DNA of 64,000 nt, taken from positions 312,057-376,056 of the forward strand of contig PDUO01000042.1 in assembly GCA_003008705.1 (NCBI GenBank), read 5' to 3'. Below are positions 22,618-35,905 of the stretch, in pieces. The DNA is from Pezicula radicicola. Its lineage: Eukaryota; Ascomycota; Leotiomycetes; Helotiales; Dermateaceae. Within the stretch, counting starts at the first letter, position 1; every line of letters begins with the position of its first letter. The notes beneath the pieces are model-generated. The model searched no databases. It saw only the letters and a program-made list of their open reading frames with translations, and was not told the DNA's origin. The translations under genes were made by a program, and so were the position numbers.

Positions 22618-23994
22618 TGTAGTAGTAGTAAGCCACTGCTTAAACCAGGGTGAAAAAAGAAGTTCCAGCGCTAAGGGAATAGTGAGAAAGACACTTTGTA
22701 GGTACGCAGCTGATATGAAAGTGAGGCGTTCCAGGTTGATGAAGGGATGAAGAACAAGAGTGACAGATGTTGGACTTGAAGTGCTCCTTGTTGGCTGGGC
22801 ACTAGCGAGCGACAGTTCCAAGAAGGAAAGAACATTCCTGGGAATCGGCATGCTCGACCCCTTGGGAATCTACGTACAATAAAGGAGGAACTTGTAGAAA
22901 AAAGCCATTCGAATCGAAATGAAGGCTGCCACGTAAGAGTTATCTTTCCAGGTTTCGAAATTTCATAGTACATAGGCACATCAGACTCTTGATCTCCTAC
23001 AACACAACACCCCAGAGGCAGGGAAGTAGATGAGGAAAACATTGAAATTCAAATCCTTGGGATGCTTAGATTTCTACTTTGAAATAAATTACAGTGATTC
23101 CTGAATTCCTAAAGTTTTCACCACTTGCAAATTCTAGCCTGTCATAAACATACGTCTCTATTTAGCACAAAGTCGCTAGCGACTTATATGCAAGGTCCCA
23201 TCAAAACATAATTCCCAAATGGCAGAGAATCGATCAACCAACCACAATCTTTGTCCTGTCATTGAGGATTTCAAAGTTGAGCTTCATAGTCATTCAATCA
23301 ACCAGCCAATGCAATGAGTCGTGGAGAAGCATTATTATCGTCTCTACACACTAAGAGCAAACATACTATGCAACCTAGTTGGCTTTGCCACCGCCAGTTC
23401 GTTCCCCATACAACATAAAAGTCGTCCACTAGCCCCTACCGTTGCCAAACCCATCCATGTTGCAGGTACACCACACAAGGTACCTAAGCAACCCACAAAG
23501 AAAACAAACCAAAAGACAAACTCGAGCTATAAAAGGAAGCTGCATAAAAATCATAGCGAAAATTGAAAACTGTTTACAACAGACTCCCCCAAACACCAGA
23601 TGTGTGCCGTGAGGCTTGTTCCTATCTAAAAGTTCTTTTTACTCCTTCCTTTCCGTTTCCGTTTGTTTGCCAGACCTTATTTCCTTTCACACCTTTGATG
23701 CACATTCGCGATTGACAACGATGAGCATGCAGAAACAAAGTCTCCGATACAAACGAGCCACACCAATGCAAAGCCATTACTTTACTACAAGCCAGCAAGC
23801 AAAGTACCTCCAAAACGACAATTACCGCCAGCTCCGACACAAAAGGAAAAAGGAGATGGTATATGCTCAGCAGACGTAAAGCAATAAGCGCAAGAAGGCA
23901 GCCAGCTGTTCTTCTGGAATATAGTACTAATACTGTCTCCAATAGGCCATATCACCTCTTGAGAAAAAAGAAATTTGCGCAGTTTTTTGAGCGA
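22618..23994. other. Intergenic
   Basis: This is 5' flank of the AT-hook gene and 3' flank of the second Zn2Cys6 gene. Several open frames of 80-120 codons occur on both strands, but none has family resemblance or consistent splice signals. Nothing else is supported. Confidence 0.4.
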
Positions 23995-25475
23995 TCATGG
24001 CGGGCTTGAATATCTAGGATTGCTCTGTCGAGCGAGCCTGTCAACTAGAGCCTCAATATCGCCCAGCTTGGCAAATCGACTGTCGAGGTCAAAATCGGCA
24101 TCAAAATCGTCAACGGAGTCCAATGCTGGGGTTGTCTGCAGTGCAGACGAGGAAGTAAAGCCTCAATCACACTATTATTGGCCCTTCCTATCCTTACTGC
24201 GGTCCAAACGGCCTAGCATACTCCTATCGATATCTGTGTCATTTCTCTTCTCCATGATGTTGTTAAGTGCCATTGGATCCTGTCTCTCGCTTGGGCTTGC
24301 TCTCTGGTTTGGTGGTGGAGTTCGTGACATGGAAGGAAGGTTTGATTGTTGTGGGGGGTGGAGCGATGTTGACGAGTTTTCGGAAGAAGGAGAGTAATTA
24401 GATGTCGCCTGCGCTCCTGTAGGTGTCACTGGTGGCAAGCGTAGATCATCATCGGCAGCAGGACGACGACTGCTACTATCTGATCGTGCATAAGGTGGCT
24501 GGCCAGGCATTGGTGGTGGTAAAATGGGCTGGTGAGGATCTTGTTGTGGTCTCTTGCGTGACTGTTCCGAGGGACGATCATCAGTAAAGGAACTATAGGA
24601 TCCGGTTGGGGATGCCATGGGATAATCATTGTAAGGGGAGCCTCCTTGCTGAGGCGGAAGAGGCCCTAGAGGTTGGCCGTGTGCACCAAATAGTTGTGTA
24701 CCCTGAGGATAACCGCCCATTGGACGAGGACGACCATCAGGGCCAACGCCCATATTGCGCATGCCAGGATATACTGCATGAGCAGGAACAAACGCTTGTG
24801 CTGCAGACGAAACTGGAGTAAATATACACTCTTGTTGGAACCGTTGGCAATTAGAGCATCGTCCTTCAGGATTCTGGTCAAACCCAGAACAACGGATCTG
24901 CGATGTGTTAGTAAAGACCCTCAGAACGCTGATATCCATACACATCTTGTTTAAATGCTACAGGAAGGTATTTCAAGAATCGCAGGGACCCAGCAAAGTG
25001 CTTTTCGGCCACTTTTCTGTGCCAAAAAAAAGAAGAGAAAAGAAAAGGAGGAACTTCAAGACTAGGCTGAGCTTACCTTTCGCCGTCTACAATATCTGCA
25101 TGCAATTGCAGTCCTCTGTCTAGGAGCTGATTGACTGAAATTCATGTGCTGTGGTGCACCTCTTCCATAATCCGCTTGGTACGCTCGATCATCTCGATAC
25201 GGCTGAGGTGGAGGGCCTCCGTATGGTCCTTGCTGGTATCTAGGGTCTGGGGCATATCCATTCGGTGGTGGTGGATATTGTCCTTGGTCATACTGAGAGA
25301 GGGACGGGAGAGTTACGCTGTTACTCGAAGACGGAGCACGCTGGTGGTAAGCTCTTGCACGGTCGTCTTCTTCTCCTGGAGGGGGAGGATACTGGGATTC
25401 GGATTCGCGTGGGACTCGCGGGTCCATCGGATCCCTGGGAGGTGGATAGCCACCTGGTCCATCCTGATAAGACAT
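23995..25475 (-). CDS. Zn2Cys6 transcription factor, proline/glutamine-rich
   Basis: Exons 25475-25077, 24897-24222 and 24161-23995 give 413 aa. The zinc cluster (residues 126-157) reads CRYCRRRK|IRC with a phase-0 intron in the middle, then Cys147, SNC and QRFQQEC. Flanks are low-complexity, rich in Pro, Gly, Gln and Tyr (YPPPP repeats before, PPPMPGQPPY after). No fungal-specific middle homology domain is present, so it belongs to the short class. The last exon encodes ALDSVDDFDADFDLDSRFAK and IEALVDRLARQSNPRYSSPP. It is reached by a 60-nt intron (donor GTATGC at 24221); if that intron is retained, translation stops at 24175. An upstream in-frame ATG at 25562 would add 29 residues and seems less likely. 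It is nuclear. The target is unknown. Confidence 0.8.
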
Positions 25476-28400
25476 GTTTGATGAATGGATCGCCACGATG
25501 AAATCTGTAGGGTGAGTTCTGAGAATTCTATGATGGGTACCTGCGGTAGAGTAGAAAAGCAACCGCGGATGGGGTTATCTGCGCTGCGAACTCTGTTGCA
25601 CAATGAAGAGATGCTGCAGAGTTGCACAAGACAATAGCCTGAGTCCTTTTGGTCCGTGTCGTGTTACTTTTCTCCTACGCTGCTCTTGCCTAGCACAATG
25701 ATGTGGTGTGGGCTCCTCGACAAAGAAGTACGTCCGTTTTCCTCCGCTGAAATGACTGAGTGAAATGGTTGAAACGAGTGTACCGTCGCCCGTGCAACTG
25801 CAGTACTCTGCTGAGTGTATCGAAAGACAGCGGGAAACGTGGCGACCCGTCCGTTTCCTAGTTTGACTGCGGGAGGCAATTGATGCGCAACTCGAATTGA
25901 AAGCAGTCCAGCTGGAGAGTTTAAGTGTGGCTCTGCAGACTCTCTCTAGGAGATAAGAAGAAAGACAGGAGAGACGCCAACTGTGCGATGTAGAATGTTG
26001 TTGGGAGAAGAGGGTGGTGTGTGGTAGGACGCTTGAGTGCGCAGAATGGCACGAATGGATAGTATTGTAGTGGGGGAACGGTCCGGCTTCTTTAGTGCAG
26101 GCCTCCCACTAGTTTTGGGACGGTAAGTTTGAAGTAGTGACTATATTAGATCAACCCACCCGTCAGAGCAAAAGAATTGGCTGCTCTCTAGTGAAGGTGA
26201 AGGCTGAACCTGAAGGGCGCGAGACAAAAAGAGAGATACGGTAGTGAAGGGTCCGCTGGCTGAAAAAAAATGACTGGCTGGCTTCCAAGGGCCGTGTCGT
26301 GCCTTTCGTGCCTTTCCCGTCGCCGCAGTCAGGCCAATGGTGATGCAGAAGCTGAAAGCTTGCTGCAGCAACGCCTACTGCCTGTAGGTAATGCAATATG
26401 ATGTGCAGAAACCTGGAGATTTGTCTCTATTTACCAAATAATGAGGTAAAGGGCATCAAATTGTCCGGTCTCTAGAGGCTCCTTACAGCCTGCGTGATGT
26501 GCTGGGAAACCTTATTTGGGCGTCGCGACGTTCAACTCGATTTCTCGATTTGACACTGCTCTAGGGAAACAGAAACGTCTCTAACAGTACGCGCGCAAAA
26601 AACAACTTCGTCTCTACAACTTCAGCAATGCCAGTGACTTCGAGACTCTTGCGATTTTCTCAAGCAAATGGTCTAGAGCTGCCAGAATGTCCAATCTTGG
26701 CAGTTGTATTGTACTGGCGCACGACGTTCTCTGTAGGGAATGATGTAACTCGGAGCCTCCACACTGATGTCAACGTCCAATCTCGACCTAGACCTTCCAC
26801 GATCGGTCCGCAGCGTAATGACTACTCTACTTCGATAGCCCCGAATCGCCTCAAAGTTTCAGAAGTCCCCAAATGTCAATCCACACGGTATATGCCCTTT
26901 CCTAATTGTTGTCCTCCTGACACGCCTTCTACGTGGCTCTCGCAGCTTGCTACGTGGTGAGAACTTAGAGCAGGGCCGTTTCCAGAATGGCGCGCAAGTC
27001 AAATCTGGTACCGCGACCGCACCAACAATATCACTTCGAATAGTGCTCAGCACGACGCCTACGGGTGCAATGCGCCAGTCGAGGGGCTTCCGGATGCAAG
27101 TAAAATATCGGAAACTAAATGCGCTATCAGGAATCGCCAGGCACACGCCGGATGCGGCGAATCTTATTGATTTCTTGGGCGCCTGAACCAGATGATGGGT
27201 AGAAGCGGCCTCCTTTTCTGCGGCCTCTTTTGCTGCGACCCACGACGCGATATGCGGGTACTGCACGGTACGATGCGACGCGGGTTCCTTCACGGTGGAT
27301 GGTGGGAACGAATCAATGAACAAGGCACCGCAAACGGACGCAAATTCACACAATTATCGAAGGTGTTCGGGAGATTGACAGGAGAGATGGGGACAGGATG
27401 ACGGTGGAACTTTTGGCGACAAAGTTTAGAAGGTAGGTGAGAAGAAATCCCTGGCAGAGAGGTCCGAAACTCGGGCAGGAGAATATCACACCGGAAAGTC
27501 TAGGTTGCCTTGTCTTGTTCAGCAAAGTTCTGCGCTTTCTTCAGTGTCAGCCTCGGCGCTGGGTAACGTACCCGTCGTAATGTATCACGAGGCGGTTCTG
27601 GGGAAGTAGTGAGGTAAGAGGTAAAGGCTGACCTGACCGTCTTGTGCTGCGCACAAAGCCAAAGGGATCCAGCTGAGGGAGGGTGAGGGCGAGAATGGAT
27701 ATGTGCGGTTGACGCTCGGCTTTAAAATGCTGTGGCAGAAAATCGATGACAGCAGCCCCAGGAATATTGTTCTTTCAAGGCGGATCTGCTCGTGCCTCGT
27801 GGTGGGATGGGATTGTACTTGTGCTCGGACTTTTACGGCGAATCTCCCGCAATTGCTGAAGAACTGGCCGCTTTGATCAAATCAAAGGCCGAGATCGACT
27901 TCCAACACTGGCTTTCTCACACACAAAAAAGACTTGTTGGCGTTGGTGTTGGGTGACAACCTCTTTTCCGACCGAACTTATTTCTGTAAAAATAATGGCG
28001 AGAGAGGCCCTTTTGCCAGTTGTTGGCAATCGAATCCTGGTGACCCAACTCAACGATCCTGGGTAAAGACGGCCTGAGCTATCCTTGACGCAATCGCGAC
28101 TCTGGCCAATGACTCTGCGGCAAGGCGTGGTATCCAGCAGCCGGATTACAGGGTCCAGGCAATACCCGCTGGAGCATCCGCTGCTACGACACGAACTCGG
28201 CTGGTGGCAAACAAACGACGGCGTGCGACTCGATGGAATTCAACGAGAAATGAATTCCTGTGCAACGCTCTAGCTTTCCGGCCGCTCCGCCTAGAAGGAG
28301 ACTGTAATTAATACTAACGGCAACAAACACTTTCTTAGACCGGTGCAGAGTCACATAAGAAAGGGGCTGCTCGCAATGATCCTGATTTTCGTAGGGGGCA

Positions 28401-31320
28401 AATTAACAGGTTTCGAAGGACCGGTCCGCATAGAATGAGGGAGTCAAGCCTCTTATAGGGGCATAAGCAAGCTGATATAGCAGAGAACAGATGGGCAAGA
28501 AATGTGAAGCTGCCTGGTCCCTGTCGGACATGGAATCTGTCAATTTATTCTTCTATCTCTCCACAATTCCTGTGTGAGTTGCAGAGGTATCACCACCATC
28601 TTCATACTTTGTCCACCAACATGCATTGTTGCCTGCACCTACAGTAGCTACGGCGTAGTGGCATGCTTCTAAATATTATTGTTTTTTATGTATTTAGGAG
28701 GCGTTGCGCCACTGCCTCCACACTCGTAGCACCGCCATCTGCGCGCTTCTTTTGATGGTGCTCGAGCACACGGTATGGCGGCACGGTACGATATCCAGGC
28801 CGAAACGATTCACATACATAAAGAAGCGCATTTACAGACAGTACAACAACTTCAATGTCGTCGTCAAATAAGCCTTGCCAGTCGCAGTTACTGTATGGTA
28901 GATGCACTTTCCGGCTCGATGCAGCCCATCGGCAAGCTAGACAGCGAAACATCCAGACTTAGTAGATACACCTCGAGACACCCACACCATCATTTGCTAG
29001 CACATAGTTCGATTGAAGGTTCACTCCCCGATGATATCACGATGAAGCCTCTGGGGCATGTCCCCGGGAGGTTACCTTTTCCTGGCAAGCTAGCCAACGA
29101 GGGAGTAAAGCTAATGCATAACAAACGAGGCGATCACCGCAGCGGGAGGGAGCGGAAATCCCGTGGTTTCCTCTATGCCTTGTTTCCAGATCACAACGCC
29201 AGTCATACGAAGCACATATCCAACAACGTGCAACCCTTTCAACGAATCTCTCTCTTGAAATGAAGTCGACGCCCGGCCAACCAGTGAGTTGGCAGTCGGG
29301 CAGAAGTACAAAACGGTAGGATTCAGGCTGGCGCGTAATACCAACTTTTTGATCCTAGGAACGCGAGGACTGCAGATTAGTGGTTTGTTGCAAAATGGGG
29401 TAACAAGGTCAAAGTCCATGCCACGAGTCTATTGAAGCCAATGGGACGATCCGCGATTGATTATCCCGATCTTAAATTCCTGGTTGACGGGTCGAAATCA
29501 AGATGCCGGAGGGACCGTAATATGGATTGACGTCGAAAGAAACCACAGGCCGTAAGACATGCGCGGAAGACCAATTATATTATATTGTTCTCCCGTCTTC
29601 TCGAATGCTTCCATTCTTCGTTTGATTCCCCTTTTATGATTCCATACCATCGCTGCAGGCCCTCGGTAACACAAAGTAGCCGCGAAGTAAGATTTCTGAG
29701 ACAAAAGAAGCGGTCAGAAGCATCTTCCTCAAATTCTTTCCTACATATCATCCAAGGGATGGTATATCTAATGTCTACAGAAAGACAAAAGCAATGGCAC
29801 ATAACATAACATTGGCGCGCTACTTTGACCATCCTGGGGTTGTACAGAGGATTCAGAGAGTCTAGAGTAGAGTGACTGCATAGGCTACCGATATATGAAA
29901 GATGATCGAACCACTCCGCATCATCGCCCTGAGTGATGAGTTGGCATGCAGTTCGTAAAGTACCTGCGCTCACCTAGCCCACTTGAACTCCCCGAAGAGC
30001 AGATGGCTGCTACCATAAAGCTGGCGAAACAGACTACTCTCCTTCGAAGCATGTTTTCATACGCAAAATCAAGTTGTGAAGGGCTCCTGATCATGAAATC
30101 TGACAGAACCAATACCTCTGAGCAGCAAGCCGAACCCTCCACTGGAGCACCTCTAGCTACTCGGTGACACATGAGAGTATGCAGCTCAAGCAAGACGTGC
30201 GGCAAAGCAAACAAAAGAGATTAATTGTCCGATGCAAGCTGTCCACAGCAACTTGGAGTGGTTTTTCAACATCTGTTTGTCACCCAGCCATGGCAATCTA
30301 TGCCGCAGATTCACGTCCAACGTTTGTTGACTTCGAGCGACTTGCAGAGCCAGGAGAGGTTGAATCTTTTGATACCATGAACCTCCCTCCGCAAAAGAAT
30401 ATCGGGTCTGAGGCCGAAAGGGGTACTCGGTGCTATACTCCCTGTATGAGATGGCGTCAAGAATGGCCCCATTGCGGAGAATAGCTGAGCCCTAAACAGA
30501 TTGCAGTGCACGACTGGGCAAGCCGACAACACAAAAATAAACGGTCGGACTAGGATCCGAAGAGGAACAAGAGTGCAGTCCACACAGTGCCACGGGAACA
30601 CTCACGACACCCAACATCACAAATACAGTGCTGTATCGGATGCTCTGCATTGTTTCCCTGCAGCTGTCGTGTTCTCGGCCAACAGAAGAGCAACACATCA
30701 GCGTGATTCACTACTGTACGCGACCCTCCCTTCACCTCCCCTCCTTCTTGTCTGCCCTCCTTCGCGACCAGTCTTCCTCCCTTGCATGGCTCTCGATTGG
30801 ATCTTGGCCACACCGCCCTCCAGGTCTAAACCGTATGCAGAGATCACTTGACCATATTTTTCATGCGGCCAGCCGCTCGTGCCGCTCTAGACGAGAAATA
30901 ATGTGTCTAGTGTGTGTCTCTGCTGCAAAAGCGTTCCGCGCCGGTGAGTCCATGCGTGCATGGGCTGCATGGAGCTGGGGTCGGGCGACACAGAGCGAAT
31001 TATGACCCGCGCCGAACATGCAGTGGCGCGTCAGCCAATCGCTCCCTGCAATGGGAGGGGAAGCTGACTTTGATGCAGGGCCTGGGACAAGGAAGTGCTG
31101 GTCGGTGTCCAGCTGAATGGCTGCTGGAAGGGGCTAGCGATTCCGCTGGAGCACCAAACAAACGTCCTGCAGCGGCCCGAGCAGTGTCAAGGCCAAATCC
31201 TGTCTGTCGAGAACGTCGAGGCGCGAGGCGAGCGGGTCTCGGTTCCCATTCCCAACACCAACATCAGCTGGATCTATTCCCTACTGCAGCATAGAGGACA
31301 AAGAGCCCTTTCCAATACAG

Positions 31321-31347
31321 TATGTACGGTATGTACGGTATGTACTG
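31321..31347. repeat. Three tandem 9-bp units (TATGTACGG)
   Basis: Units at 31321-31329, 31330-31338 and 31339-31347. The third ends CTG and runs into TACAGCACAGCAC. It lies in the gene-free block. Confidence 0.8.
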
Positions 31348-32292
31348 TACAGCACAGCACTGGATCGCTACGAACGCACGACACAAGGCTAACCGTGTAT
31401 TAATTATCGTCAATCATACAGAAACCGTCAACGGCTGCATCCGTCACCACTTTATATCAAGTTATCATTAATGCCTGCGACAACGTCCAAATACAGTAGG
31501 CGAGGGCGGAAAATGAGAAATGAAGGGGGTAGTGAATTTTGTGATAGATAATATTTCTTTTGAATGCTGGAACGTACCTTGAGACTTGGGTGCTCACCGC
31601 TAATTATTGTCGTCTTCGGCAGTTTTGCGCAACAGAGGAGAGGGGAAGAGTGTGATTGAGAATGAGGGTACTATTGAAAGGCATGGCATGAACCCCGCGC
31701 ATTCTTATCGCGGCTGCGCTGACAGTGTTGATCGCCATGGCCGCCCTTTGACAACTCTACAATAATATGCAGCTAGTGGACTGCATCAAGTATCGTCTCA
31801 TACAACGGTCCTCATACAATCATATCATCACCAGGCCACCACCACAGGCAATGGCCCCGTCCGGATAGAGGCACAGGCCTTCCGTCGTTACCGTTGGAGG
31901 GAAAAGATGTGCCCTGGGCTGAAGAGGGTTGCTCACCCGCAGGGCCGCAGCTCTGGCCGCATAGATTGCAGGCGAACACGCGCCAGCACAGATTGACCTC
32001 GTGCAGCAGTGAATAACGTCAGCTCCATGTAATTTACGGGATGGTGATGTGATTGTGTGCGAAAAAAGACGAGGAAGAGCATTACAAGAAGATGTTGTAA
32101 ATATTATTTTCTGACTGTGACGAAGCGACGACTTCACGAAATAGATTAGGCCTTTTCGTCCCATCGGCCCTGCGGAGTTGAGGAATTACCCGGTAGCTGG
32201 CTAGTGCAGTCTATTTTGTCCGAAGCGGGAGTCGAAAGCACAGCATAATAGCGAGCTGGGGATTCTCCGTACAACAACTCTACCTACCTACG

Positions 32293-32311
32293 GTACAGTA
32301 CAGTACAGTAC
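32293..32311. repeat. GTACA pentamer repeat (about 3.8 units)
   Basis: GTACAGTACAGTACAGTAC runs from 32293 to 32311, directly after a double ACCTA. It is self-complementary around its GTAC cores. Confidence 0.8.
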
Positions 32312-32482
32312 TGGCAGCCACTTTACCCCCTCCATTCATGGCATGTTCATAGCGCCTCTCGAGAAGAGGGTGTCAGATTAATGGTGGCAGGGACGAAGTT
32401 CGAATGCTGTGCTTACTGATCATATGCGCCCGTCGACAAAAGTATGACAAAGATACCTTTTCTGAACAACTCCCTTGCTACC

Positions 32483-32498
32483 TACTGTATGTACAGTA
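32483..32498. repeat. Inverted repeat TACTGTA-TG-TACAGTA
   Basis: Perfect 7-bp arms with a 2-bp spacer. The sequence is related to the GTACA repeats nearby and could be a dimeric protein-binding site. Confidence 0.7.
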
Positions 32499-33700
32499 CA
32501 GAGTCGAGACGGTAATTAATAATCTACTAGTACGCTACTGCGTGCATCTTTGCATTATTCTTTCTATAGCATGCAAGGCATGCTATCAAATTAGAAACGG
32601 AATACAGTAATCTTCACTGTTTTCGTTGCTTTTTGCGCGTCGGCGCGGTCGGGGCTTCCCGATGGCATTGCCTGCGGTCACGCTTTCCTAAACGACGTCG
32701 TCGAACTATCTTTGCCGTTACATAGAGTTTTCTTCGGAGCACTCGCATCGGGGTAATTGTGACATGTCGATTTTTTTCTGTGGCTAGCGATGACAACGAC
32801 AGCTTGATTACACGGAAGAACCATGGTCGTAAAGGCTTTGTGACAGGCATATCGATGACCTGAGAGAATTCACGAATTCAACGTGTTTCTCACGCGAAGC
32901 GGTGAAGCAAGCCCAACAGCTCAATTCGATTTGGGGGCCGAATTTTTGAAAGGGTGGGGTGTTGTGTGCGGTAAAAGTGCAACGATATCTACACCTTAGA
33001 CATCTTTTTTGGTGGAATAGTAGGTGAGGTTTGTTCTTGCCACCCCTCCTCCACAAGGTTCATCCCTTCACTCTGGGGTTTCCTACTAAGTTAGTGGAGC
33101 GCCATTCTGGAGTTCTTGGATGCTCCCGAGATCTTTGTGGGTATGATGACAAGCCCATCTCTCGAGGCCGTTTAACGGGTCTTGCGTCGACTGTCAAACG
33201 AGGCCAAGTCAGGGTCAAGTACGTGTATCCATGCCGTCTCGTTCTCATAGGTTCATTCAACGCCGCGGAAATCACCGTTGTCTGGCGGGAGCTTCTGGAT
33301 TGTGACTCTTTGAACTTTTCTTGAAGTGGAGATTGGCGTTTTCTTTCAGGTTGCGGCGGGAGACTTGTTAATAGTTGTAGCAGAGCCATATCTCGGGATA
33401 GCAGTGGAGAGAAGGCGGAAAGTAAGGTTCCACAAAAGGTTTGCTCCATGACAGCTTCACATGGTGTGGGCCACTGCAACTCGACGAGTTTACAGTACAC
33501 GAGTGTGCATTGCAGCAAGAAACAACGCAATGAAGTACAGCGTCTTTTCTACCTTTTCTACCTCGAAGTGATCCCAAGGCATCACAGTCGAGAGAAACGA
33601 GCGCAGTTACTCGCAATAGGGAGCCTCTGCTCCATTTTACCATTGCTATAGCAATAGCGGTTCTCTAATCGCGTTGTTACAAATTCTTTCTAAATTTCTC

Positions 33701-35905
33701 CTTGATTCTTTTCTACTTCCGACGTAGACTATAAACTACTTGAGAGCGTCACTTTCTTTGACTTGCACAAAGTGAACCGCGAAACTTTCCAAATCCGGGG
33801 TTGGGAGGGACGGCTCGCTCCGAATTATGATTAAGTACAGTAACTAAAAAAGCTTCACTCTATGCATCATATGCTACATCGGTCTAGACTTGAAGTAAAT
33901 TTTCGCTGTGGAATGTAATATTGTTCAAAACTCAGTTTGATCTGGAGTGGTCTATAGTCTGTATCATTCATAGCATATGTGGGGCTTTGACAATTCGATA
34001 GATATTTGTGGACTAGAGTTCCACGAGTGTGTGCTCTGGACTTGATTTGGGATTATTTTCTAGAAGTCTAGATTTCGAGGTTGTGGATTGCGAAGTTTAT
34101 TGATTTGGGAAATTAGGGGGGGGTTAGTTTTGTCCATTGATGGTCAAATTCTCATAGCAGCAAGTGAATAGCTATGGTTTAGCAAAATTCGGCACAGGAA
34201 GATACATGGGCTGTCGTTGTTAGCTCTCCTTATATGAAGCGGTAGACTCTAGTCTATTTTTGAAACTGTCGTCCTTGAGGATAAGAAATGCCATTGGTAA
34301 TGGGCATTTTGATGGGCTTCTAAGGCTGCATATCAGAATCAATATATAGCGCTTGTATTTCTGTAGTCTTACCTAAAGACATAAATGCTACAACGTAAGA
34401 TACATGACAAGAATAGAGCGTGTAAGGTTCTGTAATTTTTGATTCCAGGTAAAATATTGGTTGCGTGCTATTTTTACAACTTATGTTTGATGTAATTAAG
34501 AGGTTCGGAAAGAGTATACTTTGATTAATATGATGAATTGTTTAGTAATGATTAAATAAAGACAAATATAATACTTGATACAAGTTATGGAGTAAGAACC
34601 CTTTTATCTGTAATCGTATGAAAATGAGATATACTAAATAAAAGGAAAGCGTGTGCTTCTAGGAAAAGTGTTCTTTTTTCTATGTGGTTTGGTCGCGAAA
34701 CTCGTATCTATTTTCCCGAAGAATTATGAGTTTTAGTTATAAGTATTCTGTTTTTCCTTTTTAGAGAATTCTAATGTTAGAATTCTAACTATCATTGCTT
34801 CTAGAAGTAAAGATTTTGCTGGTGTATACATAAGTGTTAGGTATGAGTTTGAGTTCTATTGCATGAGTAATATAATTGCCCTAAATCAATTACACTACTT
34901 GAATCAAAAATAAACGGACTTTCAGTTCGACCAGGTTCCTGAAACCACATAAGTCCTCTAATTCAGGTTAAACTGAGTTGCTATACTCCTTCGTAACCGG
35001 TATTTCAGATCCTAGCAGCGTTAGCAGAAGAAGTTCTGGTATCTGTTGATTTGTGTCAAACAAAAAGTATTTACTGATGCCAGAGCAGGATTTATGTAAT
35101 ATTGCATTACTATAATTCTTCCCTAACGAAAAATTTCCCCCTAATGGTGACAACAAGGGCCAAGAGTCGCTTTATATTATAGTACTAGAACTTTCGTAGG
35201 CACACAAAGCATATTAGCATATGCCAGAAGAATAAAATCAGAAACATCGGCCTTGTTACTTAAGCTGTGGAAGTGAACTTGAGTTTGTACGAGGAGTGGT
35301 TCGAAAGGCCTAAAATATGGCAATCAAATCATCTATGTCTTATTCAGTTTTTGTACTTTTGTACCAACTTAATAGCAAAGTCTACTTACGGCAAACTCAC
35401 TTAGTAGAAGGCACGCTCGCCGCGGCTTCCTAACGATTTACTTTAGCGAAAATTGTAATATTCTGCTTATAATTGAGCCAATAAAAGATCTGTGATTTCT
35501 TTTTGGCTCTACAATATTACCAATTTGTCGCATTTCACTTCTGTACTCCGTGAAGCACAGTTAATTGAATCATTTCTTCTCGCAACTCCAAATACATTCT
35601 CCTAAAAAGAGAAACTCGACCAAGACTTGCTCCTTCTACCACAACCATTAACCATAGTAAACTAAACCCAAACAACTATGTCTTAGATGCCCACCAACCA
35701 AAGACTCGGAATCCCCAATCCTCAAACCCCAAAGCTAAAAATCCGTTTGTTACATAAACGCCACGTTAACCGACCGAACTAACCGTAACCGAGGAACCGA
35801 AGAAAAAAGATCTCTGCATGGACAGTGACCCACCTTAAAAAAAGAATACCAGAACTTTCTTTTAGGTTACTAATAAAACCCAAAAATAAATGAATTGATA
35901 TGAGC
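33701..35905. other. AT-rich gene-poor block, left part
   Basis: Markedly AT-rich with no open frame of note. This could be an old repeat degraded by point mutation, as expected after RIP, but no transposon coding motif is readable. Confidence 0.4.

Larger units (their letters stand above)
25476..33700. other. Very long region without credible genes (about 8.2 kb)
   Basis: This is upstream of the Zn2Cys6 gene. It has higher G+C than the block to its right. Many open frames of 60-165 codons exist on both strands (for example 28775-29263 and 27353-26859), but none has a recognisable domain, and neighbouring frames do not join through plausible introns. It contains short GTAC-type repeats near 31.3 and 32.3-32.5 kb (listed separately). 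It may be an extended promoter/5' leader or host non-coding RNA; neither can be shown from sequence alone. Confidence 0.4.

Noticed and set aside
22671..23042. 123-codon - strand frame upstream of the AT-hook gene
   Set aside because: Overlaps its likely leader and has no recognisable content.
28775..29263. 162-codon open frame on the + strand in the gene-free block
   Set aside because: No family resemblance, no signal peptide, and overlapping frames on both strands look equally random.
31321..31347. CRISPR-like or telomere-like repeat
   Set aside because: Units are contiguous without spacers and do not match the TTAGGG telomere unit.
33701..35905. Transposon in the AT-rich block
   Set aside because: No transposase or reverse-transcriptase motif and no terminal repeats could be read; only base composition hints at it.
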